Shown here piece after piece: positions 45,626 to 55,214 of a stretch of DNA of 64,000 nucleotides (position 1 is the first letter of the stretch; each line of letters starts with the position of its first letter). The notes below the pieces were generated by a model. It was given only the letters and a program-made list of their open reading frames with translations, was not told where the DNA came from and did not search any database. The DNA lies in the NCBI RefSeq assembly GCF_005771675.1, contig NZ_VAJM01000005.1, forward strand, positions 310,001 to 374,000. Direction: 5' to 3'. The stretch is from Hymenobacter jeollabukensis. Its GTDB lineage: Bacteria > Bacteroidota > Bacteroidia > Cytophagales > Hymenobacteraceae. A program made the translations under genes and the position numbers.

Positions 45626-46142
45626 GCGTTACGCGCTCGGCATCTTCGAGGACGAAGACGTGCTAATGCACGCCATTGAAAACGTCCGTGCTGCCGGCGT
45701 AAAAATCTACGACGTTTTCTCGCCCTACCCGGTGCACGGCATCGACGACGCGCTGGGTATCGAACGCTCCCGTCTGCCGATTGCCGCCTTCTTCTATGGC
45801 ATGTGCGGCCTGTCGTTTGCGCTGTGGATGCAGATCTACATGCTGGGTTTTGACTGGCCGATGATTATCGGTGGCAAGCCCCACATCGGTCTGCCCGCGT
45901 TCATCCCGGTGTCCTTCGAATTGACGGTACTCTTCTGCTGCCACGGCATGGTGATTACCTTCTACACCATCAGCGGGCTCTACCCCCGGCTGAAAGTGCC
46001 GGTAATGGACGTGCGCTCTACCGACGACAAGTTCGTCATGGCCATCGAGCTGAAGGAAGATGCCGATTTGGGCAACCTGACCCAGCTGCTGCGTGCCAAC
46101 GGGGCTTCCGAAGTGAACGAGAAAGAAATGACCAAAGAATAA
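45618..46142 (+). CDS. actD: Alternative complex III subunit ActD (DUF3341)
   Basis: The 174-residue protein begins [20 protein letters not shown], then [17 protein letters not shown], with two membrane helices ([18 protein letters not shown] and [16 protein letters not shown]). This is the DUF3341 pattern of ActD. It overlaps actC by 8 bases and actE by 1 base, a sign of coupled translation. Confidence 0.96.
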   Translation: MTKRYALGIFEDEDVLMHAIENVRAAGVKIYDVFSPYPVHGIDDALGIERSRLPIAAFFYGMCGLSFALWMQIYMLGFDWPMIIGGKPHIGLPAFIPVSFELTVLFCCHGMVITFYTISGLYPRLKVPVMDVRSTDDKFVMAIELKEDADLGNLTQLLRANGASEVNEKEMTKE

Positions 46143-46864
46143 TGACGCACTCCTTTAAATACGGCGTCCAGGCTTCGGCCATTCTGTTTGCTTCGGTGCT
46201 GACTACGGCCTGCAACGACGCCAACAACCCCGGTCTGGAATACGCGCCGCAGATGTACGAGTCGCTCCCGTACGACCCGCTGCGCCAGGTTGATGCCAAC
46301 ACGGTAAACCCGATGGGCATCAACGAGCGCACCCCGGCGGTGGGCACGGTGCCCCGCGGCAAGCTCAACTACTTCGACCACATCGGCAAGGACAGCGTGG
46401 GTATTGCGGAGCGCGTGCTCCGCAACCCGCTGCGCTACACCAAGGCCAACCTGGAAGAAGGAAAGGTGCTCTACACCCGCAACTGCCAGCACTGCCACGG
46501 CGAGCAGGGCGACGGTCAGGGCCCGGTAGGGGTGAAGTTCAAGGGTGTGCCCAACTACGCGACGGGCGCCTACGCTACCATGAACGACGGGCACATCTAC
46601 CACGTCATTCAGTGGGGCCGCAACCGCATGATGCCGCACGGCTCGCAGGTAAACCCCGAGGAGCGTTGGAAGATTGCCATGTACGTTCGCGTGCTGCAGA
46701 AGGGCAAAGGCCCCGACGGTATGAGCGAACTAGTACAATCGGACCTCGAACCTTCGCAGAAAACCAATCCTGAAAACACGGCTCCCCTCGGCCAAGCTGG
46801 GGCGGACAAGGCTTCAGACAACCCCGGCCAGGGCGACCAGGCTCGTAACGGCTCGGCTCAGTAA
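46142..46864 (+). CDS. actE: Alternative complex III mono-heme cytochrome c lipoprotein ActE
   Basis: The 240-residue protein has a lipobox (SVLTTAC) and a cytochrome c domain with NCQHCHGEQGDGQGP and axial Met likely in NRMMPHGSQVNPEERW. It carries electrons toward the oxidase. The tail is Gln/Ala/Asn-rich and disordered. It begins one base inside the actD stop. Confidence 0.96.
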   Translation: MTHSFKYGVQASAILFASVLTTACNDANNPGLEYAPQMYESLPYDPLRQVDANTVNPMGINERTPAVGTVPRGKLNYFDHIGKDSVGIAERVLRNPLRYTKANLEEGKVLYTRNCQHCHGEQGDGQGPVGVKFKGVPNYATGAYATMNDGHIYHVIQWGRNRMMPHGSQVNPEERWKIAMYVRVLQKGKGPDGMSELVQSDLEPSQKTNPENTAPLGQAGADKASDNPGQGDQARNGSAQ

Positions 46865-46866
46865 TT

Positions 46867-48192
46867 ATGGCAGCAACGCATCATCATCATGAGCCGATTA
46901 CGGCGGAGTTTCTGGAGCTACCCGCTTCGGCTCGTCGTCGGTTCATCCTGTTCATCGTCGCCGGGGTCGTATTGATGGCCATCGGTCTGATCATGGCCTA
47001 CCTGAACATCGGGGCAGGTCACCACGAAGCGGCCGGTGCCGCCCACGGGGCCGCCGCCGAACACGGCGCGGGTGCCCACGGCGGGGAGCATGCCCCCATC
47101 TGGCTGCGTCGTCTGTTCGCCTCGCTCTGGCAGAGCAACGTGTTCTTCCTCGGCATTTCGGCCGTAGGCACGGTGTTCGTCGCTATTCACACGGTAGCTT
47201 ACGCCGGCTGGTCCATCATGGTCCGCCGCATTGCCGAAGCCTTCAGCGCCTGGATTCTGCCCGGTGGCGTAATCATGCTGATTGTCTTCTTCGCCAGCGG
47301 CCACAACCTGTTTCACTGGCGCACCGAAGGCATCATGGATCCGGCCTCGCCGAACTATGACGCCATCATTGCTGGTAAAGCTGGCTTCCTGAACCTCGGC
47401 TTCTACGTAGCCCGAATGGTGATTTTCATCGCCATCTGGTGGTTCTTCTCCAAGCGCCTGCGCGACCTGTCGCTGCAGGAAGACCAGATCGGTGGTACCG
47501 GTTTCTGGGACAAGAGCATTAACGTGTCGGCTATGTTCCTCGTGCTCTACGCCGTATCGTCGTCGATGTCGGCTTGGGACTGGGTGATGTCGATCGACAC
47601 GCACTGGTTCTCGACCATGTTCGGCTGGTACGTCTTCGCTTCGTGGTGGGTATCGGGCATTGCCGGCATTCTGCTGACGGCCATCTACCTGAAGCAAGCC
47701 GGTTACCTGCGCTTCCTGAACGCTAACCACCTGCACGACCTGGGCAAGCTGATGTTCGGCTTCAGCATCTTCTGGACCTACGTATGGTTCTCGCAGTTCA
47801 TGCTGATTTGGTACGCCAACCTGCCGGAAGAAGCCGTGTACTTCAACCAGCGCCTCGGCGGTTTTGACGGCAAGTACACCTGGCTGTTCTTCTTCAACCT
47901 GATCATCAACTTCGCCTTCCCCTTCCTGGTGCTGATGACCCGCGACGCCAAGCGACAGATGATCATGCTCAAGATTGTGGCGACGGCAGTGCTGATCGGC
48001 CACTGGCTGGACTTCTACATGATGATCATGCCCGGAACGCTTCAGGGCGACAGCGGGTTTATCATCGAGATTGGCACGGGCCTCGTGTTCCTGGGCGGCT
48101 TCCTGCTGCTGATGACCAAGCGCCTGTCGCAAGCTTCGCTGGTACCGGTAAATCACCCCTTCGTGGAGGAAAGCGTGCATCACACCACGTAA
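46867..48192 (+). CDS. actF: Alternative complex III membrane subunit ActF
   Basis: The 441-residue protein has about ten helices with a His-rich start (ATHHHHEP) and HAPIWLRRLFASLWQSNVFF, related to ActC. Motifs such as GWYVFASWWVSGIAGILLTA fit ActF, which forms the second membrane pillar of the complex. It directly precedes coxB. Confidence 0.95.
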   Translation: MAATHHHHEPITAEFLELPASARRRFILFIVAGVVLMAIGLIMAYLNIGAGHHEAAGAAHGAAAEHGAGAHGGEHAPIWLRRLFASLWQSNVFFLGISAVGTVFVAIHTVAYAGWSIMVRRIAEAFSAWILPGGVIMLIVFFASGHNLFHWRTEGIMDPASPNYDAIIAGKAGFLNLGFYVARMVIFIAIWWFFSKRLRDLSLQEDQIGGTGFWDKSINVSAMFLVLYAVSSSMSAWDWVMSIDTHWFSTMFGWYVFASWWVSGIAGILLTAIYLKQAGYLRFLNANHLHDLGKLMFGFSIFWTYVWFSQFMLIWYANLPEEAVYFNQRLGGFDGKYTWLFFFNLIINFAFPFLVLMTRDAKRQMIMLKIVATAVLIGHWLDFYMMIMPGTLQGDSGFIIEIGTGLVFLGGFLLLMTKRLSQASLVPVNHPFVEESVHHTT

Positions 48193-48234
48193 GCCTGCGC
48201 TGTTCGGACGACTGACTTTCACAACGTACAACTA

Positions 48235-49308
48235 ATGATTGCTCTCGGTATCCTACTGGCGCTGGTGCTTCTGCTGGTCGTTTTCGGCCTCCTGTTCCGG
48301 CTCCAGATTCTCACTTCCATTTTCTCGGGTAGCTACGTGCGCCAAGTTGGCCTCAGCAACCGGGTAAATGCCATCCTGATGTTGGTATTCATGGTGGTTG
48401 GTATGGCGGCTTTCGCCTACTCCTTCATCGCCAACTTCGACAAAATGAATCCGCCGATTGCGTCGGTGCATGGTCTCCACACGGAGCGCATGTTCTGGAT
48501 TACGATGATCATCATTGGCATCGTATTCGTGCTGACGCAAGTGGCCCTGTTCGTGTACTCGTACAAGTACCAGTACCGCGAAGGCCGCCGCGCTTTCTTC
48601 TACTCGCACAACAACAAGATCGAAGTTATCTGGACGGTGATTCCGGCCATCGTAATGGCGGGTCTGGTGTTCGGCGGCTGGAAGGAGTGGACCAACATCA
48701 TGGGTCCGGCCCCGGCCAACTCGGTAGAGCTCGAAATCATGGGCAAGCAGTTCAACTTCCTCGTGCGCTACCCCGGCCGCGACGGTAAGCTGGGCCCGAT
48801 CAACTACCGCTTGATCGACGCGACCAACGAATTTGGCTTCAACCTGAATGACCAGCGCAGCCTCGACGACTTCACCGCCGGTGAGGTGCATGTACCGAAA
48901 GGCGTGCCTGTGCTGCTGCACATCCGTTCGCGCGACGTGCTGCACGCCGTGTACTCGCCCCACTTCCGGGTGCAGATGTACGCCGTGCCGGGCATGCCCA
49001 CCAAGTTCTGGTTTATCCCGACCAAGACAACCGACGAAATGCGGGCACAGACGGGTAACCCGAACTTCAATTTCGAAATTGCCTGCAACCAGATCTGCGG
49101 CCGTGGTCACTTCGCCATGAAGTCGACCATCATCGTGGACGAGCCGGACGACTACGTAGCCTGGTATGCCCAGCAGAAGCCGTTCGCTGAACAGAACCCC
49201 GACGTACTGGCTGCCTTCAAGAACAAGAAGACGCCGGTGATTGAAGAGGTGCCCGCCGCTACCACGGCTGCGCCTGCTGCGACGGAAAAGGCTCAGGCCG
49301 CCCTCTAA
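48235..49308 (+). CDS. coxB: Cytochrome c oxidase subunit II
   Basis: The 357-residue protein has two N-terminal membrane helices and a cupredoxin domain with the CuA site: the first His in VLHAVYSPHFRVQ, then CNQICGRGHFAM (C284, C288, H292, M295). It accepts electrons from cytochrome c, here probably from ActE or ActA. An extra C-terminal Ala/Pro tail (PAATTAAPAA) is present; no heme domain is fused, so it is not the classic caa3 subunit II. Confidence 0.97.
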   Translation: MIALGILLALVLLLVVFGLLFRLQILTSIFSGSYVRQVGLSNRVNAILMLVFMVVGMAAFAYSFIANFDKMNPPIASVHGLHTERMFWITMIIIGIVFVLTQVALFVYSYKYQYREGRRAFFYSHNNKIEVIWTVIPAIVMAGLVFGGWKEWTNIMGPAPANSVELEIMGKQFNFLVRYPGRDGKLGPINYRLIDATNEFGFNLNDQRSLDDFTAGEVHVPKGVPVLLHIRSRDVLHAVYSPHFRVQMYAVPGMPTKFWFIPTKTTDEMRAQTGNPNFNFEIACNQICGRGHFAMKSTIIVDEPDDYVAWYAQQKPFAEQNPDVLAAFKNKKTPVIEEVPAATTAAPAATEKAQAAL

Positions 49309-49332
49309 CGTAACTTAACGCACGCTTTTCTG

Positions 49333-51192
49333 ATGGCTGCAACTAATATTCCGACGGGCGGTGCCCACGCGCAGGAAGCGCCGCACGTGCAACACCACGC
49401 CGCGGGTGACCACCACGACGAGCACGACCACCACGACCAGCACTGGCTGTTCAAGCACGTCTTCAGCCAGGACCACAAGGTCATTGCCAAGCAATTCCTG
49501 ATTTCGGGTATTGCCTGGGCCTTCATTGGTGCCACGCTCTCGACGCTGTTCCGAATTCAGCTCGGCTGGCCCGAGGCGCAGCTGACCTGGCTGGAGCCGC
49601 TGCTGGGCCGCTGGGTGGAAGGTGGTAAGCTCAACCCCGAGTTCTACCTTGCCCTCGTGACCATGCACGGCACCATCATGGTGTTCTTCGTGCTGACGGC
49701 GGGTCTGTCGGGTACGTTCTCGAACTTCCTGATTCCGCTGCAGGTAGGGGCCCGCGACATGGCGTCGGGCTTCATGAACATGCTCTCGTTCTGGTTCTTC
49801 TTCGTGGCCGGCGTTATCATGTTCATCTCGCTGTTCCTCGAAACTGGCCCGGCTTCCGCTGGCTGGACGATTTACCCGCCGCTGTCGGCGCTGCCGCAAG
49901 CCATTCCGGGTTCGGGCGCGGGCCAGACGATGTGGCTGGTATCGATGGCGCTGTTCATCGTATCGCAGCTGCTGGGTGGGGTGAACTACATCACCACCAT
50001 CATTAACCTGCGCACGGCCGGCATGTCGATGGCCAAGCTACCGCTGACCATCTGGTCGTTCTTCCTGACGGCTATCCTGGGTCTGCTCTCGTTCCCGGTA
50101 CTGTTCTCGGCTGCCTTGCTGCTGATCTTTGACCGTTCGTTCGGTACCTCGTTCTTCCTGTCCGACATCTACATCGGCGGTGAGGCGCTGAACCACGTGG
50201 GTGGTTCGCCCATCCTGTTCCAGCACTTGTTCTGGTTCCTGGGGCACCCCGAGGTGTACATCGTAATCATGCCCGCCATGGGTATCGTGTCCGAGGTACT
50301 GGCCACGAATGCCCGCAAGCCCATTTTCGGCTACCGCGCCATGATTGGTTCGCTGATCGGCATCTCGCTGCTGTCGTTCGTCGTGTGGGCTCACCACATG
50401 TTCGTGACTGGCATGAACCCCTTCCTCGGGTCGGTGTTCATGTTCTTGACGCTGATTATTGCCGTGCCTTCGGCCGTGAAGACCTTCAACTGGCTGGCAA
50501 CGCTCTGGCGCGGTAACATCCGTTTCACGGCCGCCATGCTGTTTGCCATCGGCTTCGTGTCGCTATTTGTATCGGGCGGTCTGACAGGTATCATCCTTGG
50601 CAACGCCGCGCTGGACATTCAGATGCACAACACCTACTTCGTGGTAGCTCACTTCCACTTGGTAATGGGTTCGTCGGCCTTCTTCGGCATGTTCGCCGGG
50701 GTGTACCACTGGTTCCCCAAAATGTTCGGCCGCATGATGGACGAGAAGCTCGGCTACGTGCACTTCTGGCTGACCATCCTGGCTGCTTACTTGGTGTTCC
50801 TGCCGATGCACTACGTGGGTATTGCCGGCTTCCCCCGCCGCTACTACGCTTACACGGCTTACGAGACGTTCAACCAGTTCGGTGACCTGAACACGTTCAT
50901 CTCGATTGCCGCCATCATGGCATTCTTCGCGCAGTTCATCTTCCTCTTCAACTTCGTATACAGCATCTTCCGCGGCCGCCGCGCTACGGAAAACCCCTGG
51001 AACTCGACGACCCTGGAGTGGACGACGCCGGTGGAGCCCGGTCACGGCAACTGGCCCGGTGCTATTCCGGCCGTGTACCGCTGGCCCTACGACTACAGCA
51101 AGCCCGGCGCGCCCGAAGACTTCATTCCGCAGCATATCCCGTACTCGCAGACCGTTTCGTCGAACCTGCCGTACGAGAAGGAAATGGAATAG
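49333..51192 (+). CDS. coxA: Cytochrome c oxidase subunit I
   Basis: The 619-residue protein has about twelve or more helices with TMHGTIMVFFVLTAGL, FWFLGHPEVYIVIMPAMG (CuB His and the crosslinked Tyr region), VWAHHMFVTGMNPFLG and MHNTYFVVAHFHLVMGSS (heme ligands). It reduces oxygen to water and pumps protons. The N-terminus is His-rich (HHDEHDHHDQHW). A perfect intrinsic terminator follows. Confidence 0.98.
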   Translation: MAATNIPTGGAHAQEAPHVQHHAAGDHHDEHDHHDQHWLFKHVFSQDHKVIAKQFLISGIAWAFIGATLSTLFRIQLGWPEAQLTWLEPLLGRWVEGGKLNPEFYLALVTMHGTIMVFFVLTAGLSGTFSNFLIPLQVGARDMASGFMNMLSFWFFFVAGVIMFISLFLETGPASAGWTIYPPLSALPQAIPGSGAGQTMWLVSMALFIVSQLLGGVNYITTIINLRTAGMSMAKLPLTIWSFFLTAILGLLSFPVLFSAALLLIFDRSFGTSFFLSDIYIGGEALNHVGGSPILFQHLFWFLGHPEVYIVIMPAMGIVSEVLATNARKPIFGYRAMIGSLIGISLLSFVVWAHHMFVTGMNPFLGSVFMFLTLIIAVPSAVKTFNWLATLWRGNIRFTAAMLFAIGFVSLFVSGGLTGIILGNAALDIQMHNTYFVVAHFHLVMGSSAFFGMFAGVYHWFPKMFGRMMDEKLGYVHFWLTILAAYLVFLPMHYVGIAGFPRRYYAYTAYETFNQFGDLNTFISIAAIMAFFAQFIFLFNFVYSIFRGRRATENPWNSTTLEWTTPVEPGHGNWPGAIPAVYRWPYDYSKPGAPEDFIPQHIPYSQTVSSNLPYEKEME

Positions 51193-51215
51193 TCCTAAGC
51201 GGACAAACCTCTGGA

Positions 51216-51250
51216 GAAGGAGCCCCAAAAAAGGGGCTCCTTCTTCTTTT
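51216..51250 (+). terminator. Intrinsic terminator after coxA
   Basis: GAAGGAGCCCC pairs with GGGGCTCCTTC around A6, followed by TTCTTTTTC. Downstream ctaA therefore needs its own promoter (GACCTTTG at 51267-51274 is a weak fit). Confidence 0.88.
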
Positions 51251-51301
51251 TCAGCCGTTTCCGTCGGACCTTTGCGGCGCGAAACACTGTTGGAAACTCT
51301 G

Positions 51302-52384
51302 ATGGAAATACCTGCTTTTGTCCGCCGCTTCCGCACGACGGCGACGCTGACGGTGGTGGCCGTGTACGTGCTTATCCTGGTCGGTGGCATCGTGCGCAGC
51401 ACCGGCTCCGGCATGGGCTGTCCCGACTGGCCCAAGTGCTTCGGGCAGTGGGTGCCGCCCACCGATATCAGCCAGCTGCCGTCCAACTACAAGGAGGTGT
51501 ACACGGCCCAGCGCGTGGCCAAGAACGAACGGCTGGCCAAGACACTGAGCAAGCTGGGGTTTGCGGAGGTAGCGGCTAACATCTTCGCGCACCCTACGCA
51601 GTACATCGAAACCGACTTCAACCCCACTAAGACCTGGATTGAGTACCTGAACCGCCTCACCGGCGCGCTGATTGGCGTGTTCATCTTCGCCACGGTGCTG
51701 GCCGCCTGGCCCTACCGTCGCCGCGACCCGGCTATCTTCTGGGTGGCGGTGCTGAGCTTCATCACCGTAGGCGTGCAGGGCTGGCTGGGCTCCCTGGTAG
51801 TGTCGACCAACCTACTGCCGGTGATGGTGACCATTCATATGGCCCTGGCGCTGGTGCTGGTGGCTTTGCTGATCTGGGCCCTGGTGCGGGCCGACAACGC
51901 GCTGCCACGCGAAGCCCAAGGCGCGCCGCTGGCTCCGGGCATGACCATTGGACTAGTGGTGCTGGTACTGCTGACGTTTGTGCAAATCGTGGTAGGCACG
52001 CAGGTGCGGGAGGATATCGACATGATTGCCTTCGGGCTGAACTACCTGCACCGGGAGCAGTGGATAGCGCAGCTGGGCGGGGCATTTACCGTGCACCGCG
52101 TCTTCTCGGCGCTGCTGCTGTTAGTGAATCTCTACGTGGCCCTAAAGCTCTACCAGACGGGCGTGGCGGCGCTCGAGCGGCTGGCTACGGCCACGCTGGT
52201 GGTTATCGGCCTGGAAATCTTGGCGGGGCTGCTGCTGGCCTACTTTGCCATGCCCGCGCTGGTGCAGCCGATTCACCTCACGCTGGGCACGCTGCTGTTC
52301 GGGGTGCAGTTTCTGCTGCTGGTGCGCTACTGGCAGGCGCTAAAAGCCAGCCACACAGCCCGGTTTCCGGCTGTTGTTGCGTAA
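51302..52384 (+). CDS. ctaA: Heme A synthase (CtaA/COX15)
   Basis: The 360-residue protein has eight helices with GGIVRSTGSGMGCPDWPKCFG, which is the usual CtaA start, EYLNRLTGALIGVFIF, and the conserved His residues in TIHMALALVLV, LNYLHREQW, TVHRVFSALL and QPIHLTLGTLLFGVQF. It oxidises heme O to heme A. ATG 51302 (MEIPAFVRRF). Its stop overlaps the ctaB promoter box. Confidence 0.95.
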   Translation: MEIPAFVRRFRTTATLTVVAVYVLILVGGIVRSTGSGMGCPDWPKCFGQWVPPTDISQLPSNYKEVYTAQRVAKNERLAKTLSKLGFAEVAANIFAHPTQYIETDFNPTKTWIEYLNRLTGALIGVFIFATVLAAWPYRRRDPAIFWVAVLSFITVGVQGWLGSLVVSTNLLPVMVTIHMALALVLVALLIWALVRADNALPREAQGAPLAPGMTIGLVVLVLLTFVQIVVGTQVREDIDMIAFGLNYLHREQWIAQLGGAFTVHRVFSALLLLVNLYVALKLYQTGVAALERLATATLVVIGLEILAGLLLAYFAMPALVQPIHLTLGTLLFGVQFLLLVRYWQALKASHTARFPAVVA

Positions 52385-52389
52385 CTTTG
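52382..52389 (+). promoter_or_regulatory. -7 promoter box of ctaB
   Basis: TAACTTTG, a full TAnnTTTG match; its TAA is the ctaA stop codon. It lies 48 bases before the ctaB ATG. Confidence 0.55.
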
Positions 52390-52436
52390 CGGCCCGATTT
52401 GGAGCCGAACGGCCGGCTTGACTGTTTTTGCTGCTG

Positions 52437-53300
52437 ATGACCAAGGCCAGGGCCTATTTCCAACTTCTCAAGTTTCGCCTGTCGCTGACGGTGGCGTTTT
52501 CGGCGGCTGTCGGCTTCATGCTGGGCCAGCACGAGTTTGCCTGGCGCATCCACTGGGCCGGCGCTGTGCTGGTGATGCTAGGCGGCCTGCTCGTCACGGG
52601 CTCGGCCAACACCATCAACCAGATCTACGAGAAGGACCTCGACAAGCTGATGAAACGCACGGCCAAGCGGCCGCTGCCCACGGGTGTGTTGTCCGTGACG
52701 GAGGCCTGGGTATTCGTAGTCATCACGGGCTTGGCAGGGCTGCTGCTGCTCGGGCTGTATTTCAACCCACTGACGGCCGCCGTTTCGCTGCTCTCACTGA
52801 TTCTCTACGGCTTCATCTACACCCCGCTCAAGCGCATTTCGCCCATCTGCGTGGCCGTAGGAGCCATTCCCGGCGGGCTGCCGCCAATGATTGGCTGGGT
52901 GGCCGCCACCGGCATGATAACCCAGGAGGCCTGGATTCTTTTCGGCATTCAGTTCATGTGGCAGTTTCCGCACTTCTGGGCCATTGCCTGGGTGCTCGAC
53001 GAAGACTACCATAAGGCCGGCTTCAAAATGCTGCCCATGGCCGGTGGTAAGGACTTGGCAACGGCCTTTCAGATCATGACCTACACCCTGATTCTGATTC
53101 CGCTCAGCCTGCTGCCGTTCTACTTCGGCATGACCAACCACATCTACCCGATGGTAGCGGCCATCTGCGGCGTGCTGTTCTTGATGCAGACCTTTTACCT
53201 GATGCGCACTGTTAGCAAAAAGGCCGCTATGCGCATCATGTTCGGCTCTTTCCTCTACCTGCCCATCGTGCAGATAGCCTTAGTGCTCGACAAAATGTAA
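52437..53300 (+). CDS. ctaB: Protoheme IX farnesyltransferase
   Basis: The 287-residue UbiA-family protein has the prenyl-phosphate motif NTINQIYEKDLDKLMKRT followed by RPLPTG, and VAVGAIPGGLPPMIGW. It converts heme B to heme O for heme A synthesis. ATG 52437 (MTKARAYFQLLKF) is preferred to TTG 52428. Confidence 0.96.
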   Translation: MTKARAYFQLLKFRLSLTVAFSAAVGFMLGQHEFAWRIHWAGAVLVMLGGLLVTGSANTINQIYEKDLDKLMKRTAKRPLPTGVLSVTEAWVFVVITGLAGLLLLGLYFNPLTAAVSLLSLILYGFIYTPLKRISPICVAVGAIPGGLPPMIGWVAATGMITQEAWILFGIQFMWQFPHFWAIAWVLDEDYHKAGFKMLPMAGGKDLATAFQIMTYTLILIPLSLLPFYFGMTNHIYPMVAAICGVLFLMQTFYLMRTVSKKAAMRIMFGSFLYLPIVQIALVLDKM

Positions 53301-53384
53301 CCAAATGGTCGAATGGCTAAACGGTTAATTGTTGACCGTTCTGAAACGACAGCCATTTAGCCATTCCACAATTCAACAAGTAAC
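53301..53384. repeat. Octamer inverted repeat (ATGGCTAA family) between ctaB and the first subunit III gene
   Basis: ATGGTCGAATGGCTAAACGG and its complement type (CAGCCATTTAGCCATTCC) make an imperfect inverted repeat; GAATGGCTAAA at 53313-53323 pairs perfectly with 53355-53365. It fills the gap of 84 bases. Confidence 0.75.
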
Positions 53385-53972
53385 ATGCATCCTTCCGAGA
53401 CTTTGAATAACAAGCAGGTCGCGCTGAACGTGCACCCGCTGCGCTTCCTGCTCTGGCTGATGATTATCAGCATCACCATGATGTTTGCCGCTTTCACCAG
53501 CGCCTACATCGTGCGCCGGGGCGAGGGCAACTGGCTGGAGTTTGACATGCCCGCCGGCATGCTCATCAATACCGTCATCATTCTGCTGAGCAGTGCGACG
53601 ATTCAGTGGGCATGGTTTTCGGCCCGCAAAGACGAAATCGGCCGCGCGAAAATGCTGCTGGTCGTCACCTTCGCGCTGGGCGTGGCCTTCCTCATCGGGC
53701 AGTACCAGGTGTGGGGCGAGCTGGTGCAAAACAAGATTTTCTTCGGCGGGGCCGACAGCAATCCGGCCGGCTCATTCGTATACGTGCTCACGGGCGTACA
53801 CGGCTTCCACTTAGTTACTGGCCTGATCTTCCTGACGATACTGCTGGTAAAGGCCTTCCGCTACAAAATCCACTCCCGCCAGATGATGGCCATGACCAAC
53901 GGCACCATCTACTGGCACTTCCTCGGCGGGCTTTGGTTGTACTTGTATTTGTTCCTACTTTTGAACCACTGA
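53385..53972 (+). CDS. Heme-copper oxidase subunit III, short paralogue
   Basis: A 195-residue protein with five helices and the subunit III motifs SAYIVRRGEGNWLEF, VLTGVHGFHLVTGL and IYWHFLGGLWLYLYLFLL. It is a shorter paralogue of the next gene and together they make a tandem pair common in Bacteroidota cox clusters. ATG 53385. Confidence 0.93.
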   Translation: MHPSETLNNKQVALNVHPLRFLLWLMIISITMMFAAFTSAYIVRRGEGNWLEFDMPAGMLINTVIILLSSATIQWAWFSARKDEIGRAKMLLVVTFALGVAFLIGQYQVWGELVQNKIFFGGADSNPAGSFVYVLTGVHGFHLVTGLIFLTILLVKAFRYKIHSRQMMAMTNGTIYWHFLGGLWLYLYLFLLLNH

Positions 53973-53994
53973 TTTCGCCTTTTTTCCGCTCCTT

Positions 53995-54762
53995 ATGGCC
54001 AACCCGACCACGACGCTGACGAACTCAGCGTCCTACGAAGCTCCGCGTAGCGGCACCTGGGACGGCGGTAACGAACCCTTCAAGGTCAGCTATGGTAAGC
54101 TGATGATGTGGTTCTTCCTGCTGTCGGATGCTTTCACGTTCGCAGCGTTCCTGACCACCTACGGCATGGTGCGTCACCGCCACCTTGCCTACACGGGCAC
54201 TGCCGCTGACTTCAAATTCAGCACCACCTACTGGCCCATTCCCGAGAAGGTGTTCAACGCCTTCCCCGGCCTGCACGGCATGGACATTCCGCTGGCCTTC
54301 GTGGCCCTGATGACCATGATTCTGATCGTGTCGTCGGTGACGATGGTACTGGCCGTAGAGGCTGGCCACCGCATGGACAAGAACGACGTGCAGAAGTGGC
54401 TGCTGTGGACGCTGCTGTTCGGCGCCATGTTCCTCGGCTGCCAGGCCTGGGAGTGGACTCACTTCATCACCGGTTCGGAGCACGGCCTGAAAATGGCTGA
54501 CGGCTCGATGGTGTACGGGGCCAACCTGCAGGTGAACGAATACGGTCCGGTGCTCTTCGCCGACCTGTTCTTCTTCATCACCGGCTTCCACGGTACCCAC
54601 GTATTCTCGGGCCTCTGCCTGCTGACCTACGCCTTCATCGCCACCACCAACGGTACCTTCCACAAGCGCGGCCACTACGAGATGATCGAGAAAATCGGTC
54701 TGTACTGGCACTTTGTGGACCTGGTGTGGGTGTTCGTCTTCACCTTCTTCTACCTGATCTAA
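53995..54762 (+). CDS. coxC: Cytochrome c oxidase subunit III
   Basis: The 255-residue protein has FFLLSDAFTFAAFLTTYGMV, FLGCQAWEWTHFI, FFFITGFHGTHVFSGL and LYWHFVDLVWVFVFTFFYL, standard subunit III. It stabilises subunit I and its proton uptake. It follows the short paralogue by 22 bases. The octamer repeat begins directly after its TAA. Confidence 0.95.
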   Translation: MANPTTTLTNSASYEAPRSGTWDGGNEPFKVSYGKLMMWFFLLSDAFTFAAFLTTYGMVRHRHLAYTGTAADFKFSTTYWPIPEKVFNAFPGLHGMDIPLAFVALMTMILIVSSVTMVLAVEAGHRMDKNDVQKWLLWTLLFGAMFLGCQAWEWTHFITGSEHGLKMADGSMVYGANLQVNEYGPVLFADLFFFITGFHGTHVFSGLCLLTYAFIATTNGTFHKRGHYEMIEKIGLYWHFVDLVWVFVFTFFYLI

Positions 54763-54763
54763 T

Positions 54764-54856
54764 TGGTGAAATAGTGAAATGGTGAAATGGTGAGTTTGAT
54801 GTTCCAACATCCTCGCTATTTCACCATTTCACTACTCACCATTTCACTATTTCACC
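54764..54856. repeat. Octamer inverted repeat (GGTGAAAT family) between coxC and the subunit IV gene
   Basis: Left arm 54764-54804 (GGTGAAATAGTGAAATGGTG...) and right arm 54815-54856 (CTATTTCACCATTTCACTAC...) are complementary with a 10-base loop. The arms occupy the space from the coxC stop to four bases before the subunit IV ATG. There is no T-tract. Confidence 0.88.
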
Positions 54857-54860
54857 GCTC

Positions 54861-55211
54861 ATGGCTCACCACGCTCCCGAACACGAGTACACCGCCGACG
54901 GCCACGCCGTGCACGGCAAAGCCAACGTTAAGCCGATTCTGAAGGCCCTGGCCTGGATTGTGGGCATCACCGCCTTCGAATTCCTGCTGGCCTTCACCAT
55001 GGAGGCCAGCACCCTGCGCAACAGCATCTTCATCGTGCTGACCATCTTCAAGGCCTTCTTCATCGTGGCCGAGTTCATGCACCTGCGCCACGAAACCAAA
55101 GGCCTGATCTGGTCGATTCTGGTGCCGATGGCCCTGCTGATCTGGCTGCTGGTGGCCCTGATTACCGAAGGCAGCGCCGTTGGCGAAGCCATTTTCGGCG
55201 CCGCTCACTAA
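54861..55211 (+). CDS. coxD: Cytochrome c oxidase subunit IV
   Basis: The 116-residue protein has three helices and motifs AWIVGITAFEFLLAF and FKAFFIVAEFMHLRHE, typical of the bacterial COX4 family. The start region is His-rich (MAHHAPEHEY). The octamer repeat ends right before its ATG (CACCGCTCATG). It continues into sco with a 3-base gap. Confidence 0.93.
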   Translation: MAHHAPEHEYTADGHAVHGKANVKPILKALAWIVGITAFEFLLAFTMEASTLRNSIFIVLTIFKAFFIVAEFMHLRHETKGLIWSILVPMALLIWLLVALITEGSAVGEAIFGAAH

Positions 55212-55214
55212 GTA

